Shown here: in pieces, positions 11,232 through 21,800 of the stretch
Layout of the letters: the number at the start of each line of letters is the position of its first letter
Numbering within the stretch: the first letter of the stretch is position 1
Origin: Lolium rigidum
Taxonomy: Eukaryota > Streptophyta > Magnoliopsida > Poales > Poaceae
NCBI RefSeq assembly: GCF_022539505.1
Contig: NC_061510.1
Span: 39,643,047 to 39,707,046 of the forward strand
Length of the DNA stretch: 64,000 nucleotides
Reading direction: 5' to 3'
Position numbers and translations under genes: made by a program
Notes under the pieces: model-generated
What the model was told of the DNA's origin: nothing
What the model saw: only the letters and a program-made list of their open reading frames with translations
Databases searched by the model: none

Positions 11232-11561
11232 CAAACTTTTTTGTCCAGATTTCAGTTTACCTTTTACAGACTTGAATGAACAATCACGCCTTCATTACAT
11301 TACAATGAGAGAAAGAGAGAAAAAAATGCAATGATCTCTGCTGTCAACCCCAGTTTTTTTTTGTTTGCAATTCATCTCCACGCCACTCTTGATTCCCATT
11401 TGGCATTTGCTAAGTTCCATGCATCGCCTTCATTCAGCAGATGTCGCTGGCAGCAAGGCGCGGAGCCCCCCTAGTTGGCAGATGGTGTGCTTGCTCACAC
11501 TAGCTTGGGCCGCCAGGGCGCCAGGCAGTAGAGCCAGCGATGCCCTCTTCTGAATTCAAAG
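11232..11561. other. Intergenic, unassigned
   Basis: No gene recognised. The region 11,440-11,545 is GC-rich (GGCGCCAGGCAGTAGAGCCAGC), but I could not assign it. Confidence 0.4.
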
Positions 11562-11945
11562 TGTTAGACTTTTAATCTTGTCGCATCTTTTAGCTACAGT
11601 AGTTTGTTTTAGTCAGCAAATAACAGCTGTGCCTGTACAGCGCGAACTAGTCTTTACATTCAGTTAGTGTAGCCGTAGTTTCAGGCAGCTAGTATCTAAC
11701 GTGGGATGGCACGTTGTTGTGATAGTTAGCTGCATGTAAGGGAGTTGTGATTGGAGTGGTCGTGGGATGGCACGACCTGAATACTCGGTCCAATTACCAG
11801 TTTTAGCTGAGGTTGTTAGTAACCGAACAAATAAATAGAAGAGAAAGAGAAAATGTGGTACGGTGGAACACCACACCAAAAACTGCCCTGTGTCTCTGTC
11901 TAAAGTTCAGTTTCGTCAGAGATTGTGTCTTCATTGGCAACTACA
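11562..11945 (+). mobile_element. Solo LTR, 384 bp
   Basis: Starts TGTTAGAC and ends CAACTACA, flanked on both sides by a perfect 5-bp duplication CAAAG (11,557-11,561 and 11,946-11,950). No internal retrotransposon sequence is present. A late TGTCTCTGTCT / TTTCGTCAGAG stretch is like the 3' part of small copia LTRs. Copia origin and plus orientation are inference. It lies between the tRNA and the 3' end of the GST gene. Confidence 0.83.
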
Positions 11946-12126
11946 CAAAGTGCTTCACGCGATCTGTTAAACTGACGGTCTGACACTCTATAGTTTAGGG
12001 GCAAAACAGCGAAAATAACACTTTAATTCAATTTATTTGCATGCTAACCCGGCCTCTCCAAAGCACGAAAGAACGGATCACCGGCGCAGCAAGATCGTGT
12101 GCCTGCGCACACGGCACACACAGACA

Positions 12127-12907
12127 CTACATTCGTTTCCGCGTCATTGCCCTGGCAATGGACACGTACCTCTCCTTCTTCGTGGCCATCGCGGCAAGCA
12201 GCGCCTCCCTGTCCGGCAGGCACGGCCTCACGGCCTCGTCCGCCGTGTACTCGCTCGCCCACCGGCACAGCGCTGGGTGCTCGTCGTCGCCCAGCAAGCG
12301 CACCCCGGCGATCTCCTCGAACACGCCCAGCCAGTGCGCGATCCCGCCGGCGGCCACGTCGAGGAACCCGACGCGGTCGGCGCCGAAGAACCTTTTTCCC
12401 TCGAGCTGCGCCTCCAAGAGCGTCAGGTTCGCCTTCGCCTCCGTCGCCGCCGCCTCCCGCGCCTCGCCGTCCTCCGCCCACAGCGCCATCCACGCCGATC
12501 TCCAGCACTGCGCACGGTCACCGCATTAGTGACACTGTGACACAGTTCGATCATGTCAGTCACTAGCTAATTAATCCGATGATCACCTTCTCGTCGATGA
12601 AGCGTGCCCAGAAGCGGGCGGTGGCCCTGGCGTGCGGGTCGGCCGGCAGGAGCGCGGGTCCGTGGACGAACGCCTCGTCGACGTACTGGACGATGACGAG
12701 CGACTCGCAGATGGCCGGACGCCGGTCGCCGTGGAGGAGCACCGGCACCTTCTTGTGGACCGGGTTGTGCTCCAGTAGCAGCTCGCTCTTGTTGCTGAGG
12801 TCTTCCTCGATGAACTCGTAGGGGACCCGCTTGAGCCGCAGGGCCACCTCGGCGCGGTGGACGAGCGGGCTGCTGAAAATGCCAATGAGCTTGACCGGTT
12901 CCGACAT
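12127..12907 (-). CDS. GSTU: Glutathione S-transferase, tau class (GSTU), 2 exons
   Basis: Cytosolic enzyme that joins glutathione to xenobiotics, herbicides and stress metabolites. Exons on the minus strand: 12,907-12,587 and 12,507-12,127, with a 79-bp GT-AG intron at the position usual for tau GSTs (after FIDEK), giving 233 residues (family 220-240). The N-terminal thioredoxin fold has the catalytic Ser13 in FSSP (tau type, Ser before Pro), KKVPVL with the cis-Pro at 55, and the glutathione-binding pair Glu68-Ser69 ([13 protein letters not shown]). The C-terminal helical domain contains [20 protein letters not shown] and [14 protein letters not shown]. The frame also runs upstream of 12,907, but the chosen ATG opens the canonical domain and lies about 65 bp after a TATA box. 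A similar 3' flank is found at 18,441-18,505, suggesting a tandem family. Intact and probably functional. Confidence 0.93.
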
Positions 12908-12973
12908 CCTCGGCTCGGTGCTTCCTGCTCGATTTCTCCTAGTTAGCTTAGCTCCGGCCTGAGCTGGACTGAG

Positions 12974-12982
12974 TATATATTT
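12974..12982 (-). promoter_or_regulatory. TATA box of the GST gene
   Basis: AAATATATA on the minus strand, 67-75 bp upstream of the start codon, in otherwise GC-rich sequence. Confidence 0.65.
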
Positions 12983-13648
12983 GGCGCCATGAAAGTTACC
13001 CTGTGGCTCCAGCCTCCGCGTCAAAGTTTCGGCGACGGTTACAACCGTGTGAGTCACTGAGTGAGACAAGGTGCTTAAACCATGAATAACTGACGTGCAT
13101 CGTCCGGCCGGCCCGACCAATTTCATAACCGAGAGCACTGGCTTCATTTTTTAGCATATCTAGTGACTAAACAAACAGGCCCTGAGGATAGGATCTGAAA
13201 TGTTTTGAGGGACCAAACGGACATACCAAGCCACTGCACTTGGTGCAATAAGAGCATCTCCAGCGGCGCGACGCAAACGGTCGCTGAGCGACTGTTTTCG
13301 TTCGCCGTGACCGGAAATGCGTCTGGAGCCTGTTCCAGCGGGGCGACGCAAAGTAACCGGGCCGTCCGCGGAGACGCAAACCTGGCCCAAATATGCGCCT
13401 CGGATGCGTCTCTGCGGACGTCCGGAAACGTCCGCTTGCGTCTAGCGGACGTTTCGGCGGGCCCGCCTTGCAGCGACCCTGCGTCGATGCGTCTTCTCAA
13501 ACGCGCCAGCGACTGCAAAGCTGCGTCGCTTCGACACTCTGCGCCACGTTAATGGCGACGATTCCTAGGCTGCCGAGCGGCCGCCCACCTCCGCCAACCA
13601 CGTTAATGGCGACGCCACGCGTCCCGCGGCCACCGCATGCCGCCGGCC

Positions 13649-13656
13649 TATATAAA
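13649..13656 (+). promoter_or_regulatory. TATA box upstream of the transposon-borne B3 gene
   Basis: TATATAAA followed by GGGGCGCGC, 117 bp before the B3 start codon. The spacing and the GAAACCCTAGCCGCC-type leader that follows look like an ordinary grass promoter and 5' UTR. Confidence 0.6.
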
Positions 13657-13772
13657 GGGGCGCGCGTTCTTCTTCCTCATCCACTCCTCCAAAGAAACCC
13701 TAGCCGCCACAAAGCTCGACCGTAGCGCCGCCTAGGTGTTCCTGCGACGCAGCCAAGCCCACGAGGAAGTCC

Positions 13773-14240
13773 ATGGCCGGTCCTGGTGGCCGGCGAGGCG
13801 GTCGAGGCCGCGGCCCTGGGCGCCCCCGTGGCCGGGGTAGGGGCCGCCGTGGTGGAGCAGCTACGGCCCCACGCTCGCCGTTTCCTGCGCCCTCCTCGTC
13901 CTCGCAGGAGGAGCGCTGCTTCGAGGAGGCACTCGCCATCAAGCGGCTACCGGACAAGTTCGCCGAGTTCGTCGACGGCGTCGAGCCGGCGCACTTGCAG
14001 CTACGGGAGGCCAGCTGCAACTTCTACCGCTGGACCGTGGAGGTCCTGTTCGACGGGCAGGGCAAGATGTACCTGCACACGGGGTGGGACAAGTTCGCCC
14101 GCGACCTCGCGCTCGAGCCCGGCTGCCAGCTCACCTTCCTCTACGAGGGGGACGACGAGATGATCGTCAAGGTGTTCGACGACACAGCCTACCGCAGGCA
14201 CTACCACACCGACGACTCCGGCTCCGACACCGATAGTTAG
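13773..14240 (+). CDS. Small B3-domain protein encoded inside a Harbinger-like element
   Basis: An intact, intronless 155-residue frame. Residues 1-30 are Gly/Arg-rich (GRGRGPGRPRGRGRGRRGG) and could bind nucleic acid or act as a nuclear signal. Residues about 48-140 fit a plant B3 DNA-binding domain: LPDKFAEFV, RWTVEVLF, MYLHTGWDKFARDLALEPGC, LTFLYEGDDEMIVKVFDD (strand pattern, GW..F....L..G and F.Y.GD). The C-terminus is acidic (DDSGSDTDS). B3 proteins (REM/ARF/LAV families) bind DNA in the nucleus. A TATA box precedes it, and the whole unit lies between transposon inverted repeats. It may be a captured host gene or a long-standing cargo gene of the element; which one cannot be told here. 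Strong GC bias makes shadow frames long, but the domain pattern selects this one. Confidence 0.72.
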   Translation: MAGPGGRRGGRGRGPGRPRGRGRGRRGGAATAPRSPFPAPSSSSQEERCFEEALAIKRLPDKFAEFVDGVEPAHLQLREASCNFYRWTVEVLFDGQGKMYLHTGWDKFARDLALEPGCQLTFLYEGDDEMIVKVFDDTAYRRHYHTDDSGSDTDS

Positions 14241-14937
14241 AACGTCGCGTATTCTTTCTTTGCAGCGAATCTGGCTACGGGCCAGACGAAGCCAGTAGTC
14301 GAGGTTTCTGTCTGTTCGCCTCATCGGTAGAACCAACAAGGGCACCATCTCCTCCCGCTGGATTTTCCAGTTTGGGTGATTGGGTGTGCCCTCGAATGTT
14401 CTTTCTTGGCAGCGAACATACGGAAATCAACACAACTGATTTCTATTTATAATTTTTTTATATTTGTATCTACCATGGTTCAAACTATGTGTTAGTTTGT
14501 ATAAACCATGTTCGTAACTATGTGTTAGTTTGTGTAAAATCATGTTTCAAAATGTAATATTTGAAACTATGTTTAATTGAGAAAAGGGAAAAGAAGAGAA
14601 AAAAATGCGTCGCCCCACTGGAGCAGACCCCAGACGCAAACGGACGCGCGGACAAAAACGGTCATTTTAGCGTCCGCAGCGCGACGCAAACGGACGCTCG
14701 CGGACATTAAAATGCGTCGCGCCGCTGGAGATGCCCTAACGACCAAACAATGCACAAGAGGAACGGCAGAAAAGATGCCACTTTACTTTTGTCTAATCAC
14801 CTTCACACCAGGTCACCAGCCTTCTAGTGACGCACGCAAACAAGCCCTCTACAGTACCACTCGATATGACAGCAAGATTTTCTGTTATACTAATATTTAT
14901 TTGATAAAAGAAATATATTAATACTAAGATAATATCA

Positions 14938-16841
14938 GTTTTTTTGCGGGTAAAAGAGGATATATTAAGCCACAGGGATTACAAGGAAGTCTTGGGCAAA
15001 CACCTGAGACAGAACCTCAGGCCCGATCCAAGCCAAACGGCAGTTCTAGCTTCTGTTCTTGCTAAATTAGCTAGACAGTGACTAACCCTGTTTTGCATAC
15101 GATCGACTTTTACAAAAGAAATAACTCTATTACTATTAAACATATCTCTAATCTCTGAAATCAAATGTGCTACTGACGAACGATCTTGGTTCTTCTCCTT
15201 GATAGCATCAACTAGGATTGAACAGTCGAGCTCAACTGTTATTGGACTATCGCTCCTTTGCATAGCCAATCACAAACCTTCTTCACATGCCATAGCTTCG
15301 GCCTCAAGAGGATCAGAACAGTTTAACAACTAACGACAAGCCGAGAATATGATGTGGCCATTCTCATCTCTAAGCACCATACCAGCTCCGACCGAGCCAT
15401 CCTCCAACTTGACCGATCCATCACAGTTTAATTTCACCCAACCTATAGGAGGGAGTTTCCAATGTTTGTCAGGTGGCTTTTCTGGTACAACACCAACCGA
15501 GTTTGAAACTGAACCAGGGTCAGAACTGGTTGCTTGCCTTTGATCATATCTCCGGTTGATGAAGTCTTCAGATTTTTTAGTATACTCATGTAGCCAGTGA
15601 GGAAGCGCTTGGAACTCTCGATCGAAGGGAGAGGTTTAGAATGAGTAGCTTCATTACGAGCATACCAAGCTCGCCAAGCAACGAGCAGAATATCATCACA
15701 CATCTGCTTCGGAGCAGCTTCCAGGATGGAACGCAACCAACAACCTGTGTTGGACCGGAGCTCTACGTCTGAAGGTAAATACCAAATGCCTCTCCTTGCA
15801 TCCCAAAGTTGACGTGCATGTGGGCAGCTATACAACGCGTGTGCTGAATCTTCCTGGGTAGTGCCGCAAATTAAGCAAATTCCAGTAACTTTAATTCCTC
15901 TCGATCGTTTGTTGTTCTCAGTAGCTAGAGCATTTGATGCAGCTTTGAAAGCAAAAAATTTCACCTTTGGTGGAACATCAGCCGACCAAATGCGCTTCCA
16001 ACAAGTTTCGCTGCTATTCGGTCTGGCACTAGTCGTAGCAAAGGAGCATTGTACTGGGCAGTTGTTAAATGCCAACTTGTATGCACTCCGAACCGTGAAA
16101 ATACCAGATTTCTCTGGCTGCCATGCGATGATGTCCTCGTCAAGGCGCCTTGAGGGTCTAATCCCAAGTATTGCTTCGGCATCAATGGGCAGGAATTTAG
16201 ACCTGACCAATTCCTCCTTCCATAGTCCATGATTATCCAACAAATCAGATAGACGCCGGATGCGACGGTCACCATTGGGTGAGAACACTTTCATATATGA
16301 AACACGGGGTATCCAATTATCACGCCAAACACGAATGCTTTTTCTATTGCCAACACGCCAAATGACGCCTATTTTCAACAGTTCTAAACCATATGAAATA
16401 GCAGACCAGGTGGATGAAGGGTTACCAGTGAAAACTGTATCAATCAGGTTACCATTAGGATAGTACCTCGCCTTAAGGACACGAGCACATAGACTGCCAG
16501 GACAGGCTATTAGTCTCCAGGCTTGGCGAGCAAGAAGAGATTGATTATAGATGCGCATGTCACGAAAACCTAAGCCCCCTTGAGATTTTGTTCGCATCAA
16601 TTTTGGCCAACCAATCCAGTGTGTTTTCCGCTTGCCATTCTCTGAGCCCCACCAAAAATTTCGAATCAAATGAGTAAGATCATCACACAATGATAATGGT
16701 AACTTGAACACGCTCATGACATAAACCGGGAGTGCCTGTGCAATTGCCTTAATAAGTATTTCTCTTGCACTTTGCGCCAAAACGCCATCTCCCCATTCAA
16801 TTATCAGCTTACTTAGTTTTGATTGTAAATTCAAAAACCTT
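14938..16841 (-). mobile_element. LINE ORF2 3' half, 5'-truncated
   Basis: Minus-strand LINE remnant. The largest frame (16,834-15,443) covers the end of RT and the zf-RVT domain: QSAREILIKAIAQALPVY, FWWGSENGKRKTHWI, GGLGFRDMRIYNQSLLARQAW, WKRIWSADVPPKVKFFAFK, CLICGTTQEDSAHALYSCPH. The RNase H part is broken but readable to 14,979 (ITVELDCSILVDAIKEKN, VSHCLANLAR). A T-run at 14,940-14,946 is the poly-A tail. The RT catalytic core is missing by 5' truncation. No clear target duplication was found. Confidence 0.87.
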
Positions 16842-16994
16842 CCTTTGTGTCATATGCAACAACATAATTACTAGATCAAGTCATATAGCCAAAATTTTAT
16901 TTTCTATACCGAGAATCCCATCGAGGCTACTCCTACCATAAAACTTGATTATATTTGGAGGACATGGGGGTAAAATATAACAAATAGTGTTATA

Positions 16995-17170
16995 AACTTG
17001 TATTGTCATGTCCCTATGTTATTTTCTTTGAAGTTGTGCTTGCCATGAACCAATGTTATTTGCTTTAAACTTGTATATTTCGTGAACCTATGTTATTTGC
17101 TTCGAACTTGTAATTTCCATGAACCTATGCATATTGCTTTGAACATTATTTTTCATGAATGCTTGCATTT
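16995..17170 (+). repeat. ~37-bp imperfect tandem repeat, 4-5 copies
   Basis: The pattern (A)AACTTGTA...CATGAACCTATGTTATTTGCTT recurs about every 36-38 bp from 16,995. It lies just before the transposase relic. Confidence 0.7.
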
Positions 17171-17179
17171 TTTCTAATT

Positions 17180-17600
17180 ATAGATGATTTTCTCCGAGGA
17201 AGAGTTGGATATGTGCTATCTCACACAATTCAAAGAGCAGCACTACCATGTTCCATACTTCAAGGAGATTCAAACATCTTCATTCCTATGCACGAAATGC
17301 CATTGAAAGAGCATTTGGCATTCTGAAGATGATGAAAGTGACACATCCTACTCTCTATATACATCACATTACCACAAACCTATGACCTTAAACGAATATC
17401 ATCACTGCATGCATTTATATGCATTACTGCATTTGTGATAGTGAACTATATGATGAACATTTCAACAAGATCGAGTGAGGCTCATATATCCACGAGGATA
17501 TTGCATGTTATACCAGTGAACATGCATCCTCTTCCACTGATGTCGTCATGGGTGACCTACAATACACCATTGCCGAAAGTTTGGTAGCTTGATGAGGTAA
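17180..17600 (+). pseudogene. PIF/Harbinger-type transposase relic (3' end)
   Basis: The translation near 17,298-17,340 reads YARNAIERAFGILK, the conserved end of the DDE nuclease of plant PIF/Harbinger transposases (DDE_Tnp_4/HARBI1). It is followed by a decayed ITACICMHYCI stretch (cf. IACCALHNFI) and further on MGDLQYTIAESL, matching the C-terminal tail. Stops and frame changes lie between, so it is dead. No terminal repeats were found around it. It lies 2.5 kb from the Harbinger-like element that carries the B3 gene, but any link is speculation. Confidence 0.6.
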
Positions 17601-17639
17601 TGTTATTTTGGCATGTAATGAATTAGAGAGAAGACTTTC

Positions 17640-18039
17640 TGAGCACCAGCTCACCGCACACCTGTATCTAGATTGTCGATAGTGCATTAAGATCTGCGCT
17701 AACTCTTTTTTTTCCTCACAAACAATTTCTATTTTTTTTTGTATCTCTCACATCATATAATCTTTGAACTTTACATATCATTGAAGCATAACAACTAGAA
17801 TGTGGGAAAATACTTCAGATTTTTTATGACATTAGGAAAAAATATATTTAAAAGAATTTGATTAGAATTTTAAATATTTTAAAATTTTAAATTGCACAAA
17901 AAAATTGAACTAATTTTCCCACAATCTAGTTGTTATTTTTGAGTGATTTGCTAAGGTTCAAATCCATATATTATATAGTTTGTGAGGTATGAAAATAAAA
18001 AAGTCAAATAAGTGTGGGTGTGCAATGTCATGGTGCTCA
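17640..18039. mobile_element. MITE-like hairpin element, 400 bp
   Basis: The left end TGAGCACCAGCTCACCGCACACC and the right end read in reverse (TGAGCACCATGACATTGCACACC) are imperfect inverted repeats; at the inner edge CAACTAGAATGTGGGAAAAT (about 17,791) faces its complement ATTTTCCCACAATCTAGTTG (about 17,914). The whole could fold into a long hairpin. AT-rich and non-coding. No perfect target duplication was recognised, so the superfamily is open. Confidence 0.6.
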
Positions 18040-18440
18040 CTCACAATTTTTCCAATGAATTATACTATGATGCCATGTATTTATTATCATCTTACTTTTC
18101 ATAATTTTCTTAAACATTGTGGGATAATTTTATTAATATCCTCGAGATTCGTGCTCACCATGGTAGATGTAAAGATTCCTTTTCTCTCCTCTTTTTATCC
18201 GGATCTCAAAACAGAACGGACGGTGACGGAAACATCCATACCCATGCGTGTAAGTACAAATGTATTTCCTAGCATCAATTTCAGAAATATTTTAGATATT
18301 TACAACTCAACATAGCAAATAAGCCAAATTCTATAAGCCCAAGAGAGGGAACCAGTTTCCAGCACCTTTTCCACTGCAATATATCCTCTCCCACTGAAAC
18401 CCATAAGCCGGCTTATGCATCGCATTCAAAATAAGTCAGC
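18040..18440. other. AT-rich intergenic DNA, nothing recognised
   Basis: No coding pattern, tandem repeat or terminus could be supported here. Confidence 0.4.
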
Positions 18441-18505
18441 CTTTCTTAATTCAACAACGAAATAATCATTTATTTGCATGATAATCCGGCCTCCAAATCA
18501 CGAAG
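18441..18505 (-). other. Sequence resembling the GST gene 3' flank (possible lost paralogue)
   Basis: TTTATTTGCATGATAATCC-GGCCTCC-AAATCACGAA here matches TTTATTTGCATGCTAACCC-GGCCTCTCC-AAAGCACGAA at 12,032-12,068, just downstream of the GST stop, with CTTAATTCAA/TTTAATTCAA before it. It looks like the 3' end of a second GST copy in the same orientation whose body would lie to the right, where LINE and LTR insertions now begin at 18,532. Confidence 0.5.
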
Positions 18506-18531
18506 CAATACGCTAACTCTCAGCTAACCGA

Positions 18532-18851
18532 GATTTTTTTAAATCATAAAATATATTAGGACAACAGGCCGCCTCATTAAAAACCTTCCAACCCCCTTAG
18601 GTACCCTGGAAGGAAAAGAGTCCGTCTGGAACCTGCCGCCTCGAGTTCATCACAAAATTACATCATGAATGAGTTTATCTAGGAGGAAACTAGGGGGTTC
18701 ATCGACCCAATTACAAGATATCTTACTAGTATACGAATTTTGAGCCAACATATGAGCAACCTGATTAGCCTCCCTCTGAACATGTCCCAGCGACACATTA
18801 CCAATGCTTGTCATCTTACCAACGCACTCCGCAAAAATTGCCGTCTGGGCA
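18532..18851 (-). mobile_element. LINE E, 3' piece (left of the nested complex)
   Basis: Minus-strand LINE end: RNase H tail (GHVQREANQVAHMLAQ) ending with a stop at 18,650-18,652, a 3' UTR, and a T-run at 18,533-18,540 (poly-A). It is cut at 18,851 by element C and resumes at 56,254, where the RNase H start is found on the same strand. The pieces join at the 4-of-5 matched duplication GGGCA/TGGCA. Confidence 0.85.
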
Positions 18852-21800
18852 TGTCAATACCCGGATTTTTAAGTCCGGATGCCTATTATGCCATTCATCG
18901 CAATCCCAGGAATATTGTTTTTACGAGACATAATAGATTGATATCACAACACATCATTCATTACAACACATAATCATCTTACAATAAAGGATCACATGAT
19001 CCAGTCTTAGTACATCATAGTGGATCTAGAGATCCTATTACAAAACACATAGCGGAAGCGAAGTAGCGTTCGTGGTTCATCTGTTCCACAGCAACTCGTT
19101 GACGTCGGAGTGGTCCTAGTTGTCGTAGACGTCCTGCTGTCCATCTTCCTCGTACTGCTGTTCCTCTTCATAGTCTGGCCATTTGAATAGCCAGGGACAA
19201 AGCCATGAGTACTTTCAAAGTACTCGCAAACTAATACTAAGGTAAGTACTTATCAATTTTAGTAAGGGGATGCTAAGCTCTAAGTTTATTTGCATAAAGC
19301 CAATTTTAGTTCACAAACATTTAGTAAAATCCTCTTCATTTGCTAACTAACTCAAGTGGGAACATTAGTGTCATTCCCACAACTCTGTTGTGATTCAAGT
19401 CAAATTCACCATTCACCTTTCAAGTTCAAGTCACAAGTCACATGTCACATTTTTGAAAATGATCTGATGACGGAACAGTATGGCCTTTCCAACCGTCCAT
19501 AACCGTGGACGCGGCTATTCGAATAGTTCTACACTCTGCAGAGGTCGTACACTTGTGCCACAACATTTGCAATAATCCGTCGTGGTTAATCGGCCCTGAT
19601 TTATCACACTCCGTGTGCGGACTACCAACCATAACCTTTCACTTACATATCCTAGTATAGGCACCTCTCCCCATGAGCTTGGCCTCCCAGTGAAGATAGA
19701 CAGTCAGCCTGGGAACTGCACAGGGCTTGGGCCGGACATTCACCTCATATTCACGTCATTTCACATCATTTCACATTCCACGGAGGCAGCCTCGGCATAA
19801 CCCCTATGACGCTTGTTTAGAGGGAACCCATACTAAGATACATAAACTTCTAGTTAAGCCCTTACCCATAATCAGGTATTGTGGGGGTACTTGCAAAATT
19901 GGAATGGTATCGCATCCGAACCCAACCATCGGCTTTTGTAAAGTTCACCTTGTCATTCACCACTCATATTCACCTTCAAAATCTTTCAATAGAATGACTC
20001 ATCATTCCAAGGTTTTCAAAGTCATTTCATTTCACTAGTTCCCATCTAGAGTAGTCAATTTTATTTGTTAGCACTAGCAACTAGTCATGAGGGGTGCTAA
20101 CTAGCTCATAGCTTTTTTTTAGGCTAAGTTTGATGCTCTTGTTCTACTCTATATCTAGACCAAGTGAATCATAAATCAAAAAGTAAACTTTGATAAACCA
20201 AAATCAAAAGATAATTTGTAAGGTAAAAACTTGGGATGGGATCATTAAGCATAAAGTAAAAGGTAATGGTGCCTTGCTCTTGTAGAGCTTTGCACTAGGT
20301 CAACTTGCAAGAATATTAGCTTGCCTTCAGTGGTGTATTGATCAAAGTTCTCTTCTTCTTCTTGGTAGAATCCCTCCTCCTCTTGATAGTCTCCGGTACT
20401 AGCGTCTATAAACGAATACGAGGATACAATCACCAAACAAAACTTAAAAGCTAAACTAAGCACACACATGAGTCACACAAGCTAGGCTAGCATCACAACA
20501 TTATTTTTATGTTGGTTGACTTTGTTTTTATCTCAAGAAAAATAATTTCCTCTCATCATAAATATTAATTAAGGTTTCTATTTAATTCTTTGGAGAAATA
20601 ATTTCCTCTCATTGAATCTTGTTAAGATTTAATCTCCTCATATGATAATATATGAACTCATGTTGACCAAGGTCAACACTTCATAATCATCATTTGGGAA
20701 AATGATTTCAATGAGGTGAGGTACCTCATGCAATTTGATCCTAACATGATAATGATTTAATGTCCTCAAATAATTCATTATGAGATCAATTAGACCATGG
20801 TCTCCACCTCATGTAGAATTACTTGAGACCAAGATTTAAATGAGAAGAGTATATCTCATATGATTTAATAATTAGTTGGAACAATTTAAAAACTACTATG
20901 GTAATCATTTAATATTCTCAAGTGAGCAAATTTGAGACCAAGCAACAAGGTGATCACATTACTTCATACCACTTGGGAAGATGATTTAAATGAGGTGCTA
21001 CACCTCATAGATTTGAAACCCTAATTTTGAAATAGTTTAAATGGGCTAGAATTTGACTACATAGCCAATTTTTTTGATTCTAGCCCATGATCATATGAAG
21101 CAACTATAGTATTTTATTACATAATAAATTAGACAACATCAAATGTGATTTATGAGAGTTGGAAACACTTCAAAATAGTTTATGGTTGATTTTAGATATT
21201 TATTGGAAGTTTGAAAAGTTACTGATTTGTCATTTTTATTGCAGAGGATCTAGAATGAATTTTTAATTGCAAACAGTGGGATTAGTTAGATCATTTCATA
21301 AGCTTTCTAGAACATTTTGAATCACTAAATTTGGGTTTGTATATTTTAAAATATCTAAATTCTAGCAATGCATCAGTATTTGAATTCAGCTAAATTGAAT
21401 ATTTCGAGTTTGAGTTAAACGGGCTAGGCGGGAAAGTAATTGGGCCGCAGAGGGGTTAAACGGGCCAGCCCAGCGAGACTCCGAGAGCCACGGCGGCCTG
21501 ACGAGCAGGACCCACCGGTCAGTGGCGCATAGCCGTTAGCGAAACGGTACGCGACCACAGCCGTGCGATTAGGCGATGATCGGACGGCTGGACATCGCCC
21601 TCTTCCTCGACATAACGCCGGCGAGAGGTAACCCTAGCGGCGGCCAGACTAGGGGGTCGGGGAGCTACCTGGAGGCAGGCGAGCGTCGGCGAGGCGGACG
21701 ATCGGTGTTGGAGACGATGACGGTTCGATTGGTGGTGGTGAGAGGAGCTGAGGTGGCGTCAATCGACGGCGCCGTCTTGCTACCGCCGCGGATGCTCCGG

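Larger units (their letters stand above)
13252..14736. mobile_element. Harbinger-like DNA element with long TIRs carrying a B3 gene
   Basis: The ends are inverted repeats: GAGCATCTCCAGCGGCGCGA on the left, and the right end read in reverse gives GGGCATCTCCAGCGGCGCGA. Both sides carry the 3-bp duplication TAA (13,249-13,251 and 14,737-14,739). A second inverted block is shared further in (13,319-13,350 against 14,607-14,637, GCGTCTGGAG...GGCGACGC). GACGCAAACGG-like words are repeated near both ends. TAA/TTA target duplications are typical of the PIF/Harbinger superfamily. No transposase is encoded; a B3-domain frame with its own TATA box lies in the middle. It sits about 345 bp upstream of the GST start codon. 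Confidence 0.8.

Noticed and set aside
12041..12566. Plus-strand frames opposite the GST exons
   Set aside because: The GST reading on the minus strand has intact motifs and splice sites.
18841..18857. A gene start at the C element edge
   Set aside because: The boundary is an LTR terminus inside a LINE RNase H region.
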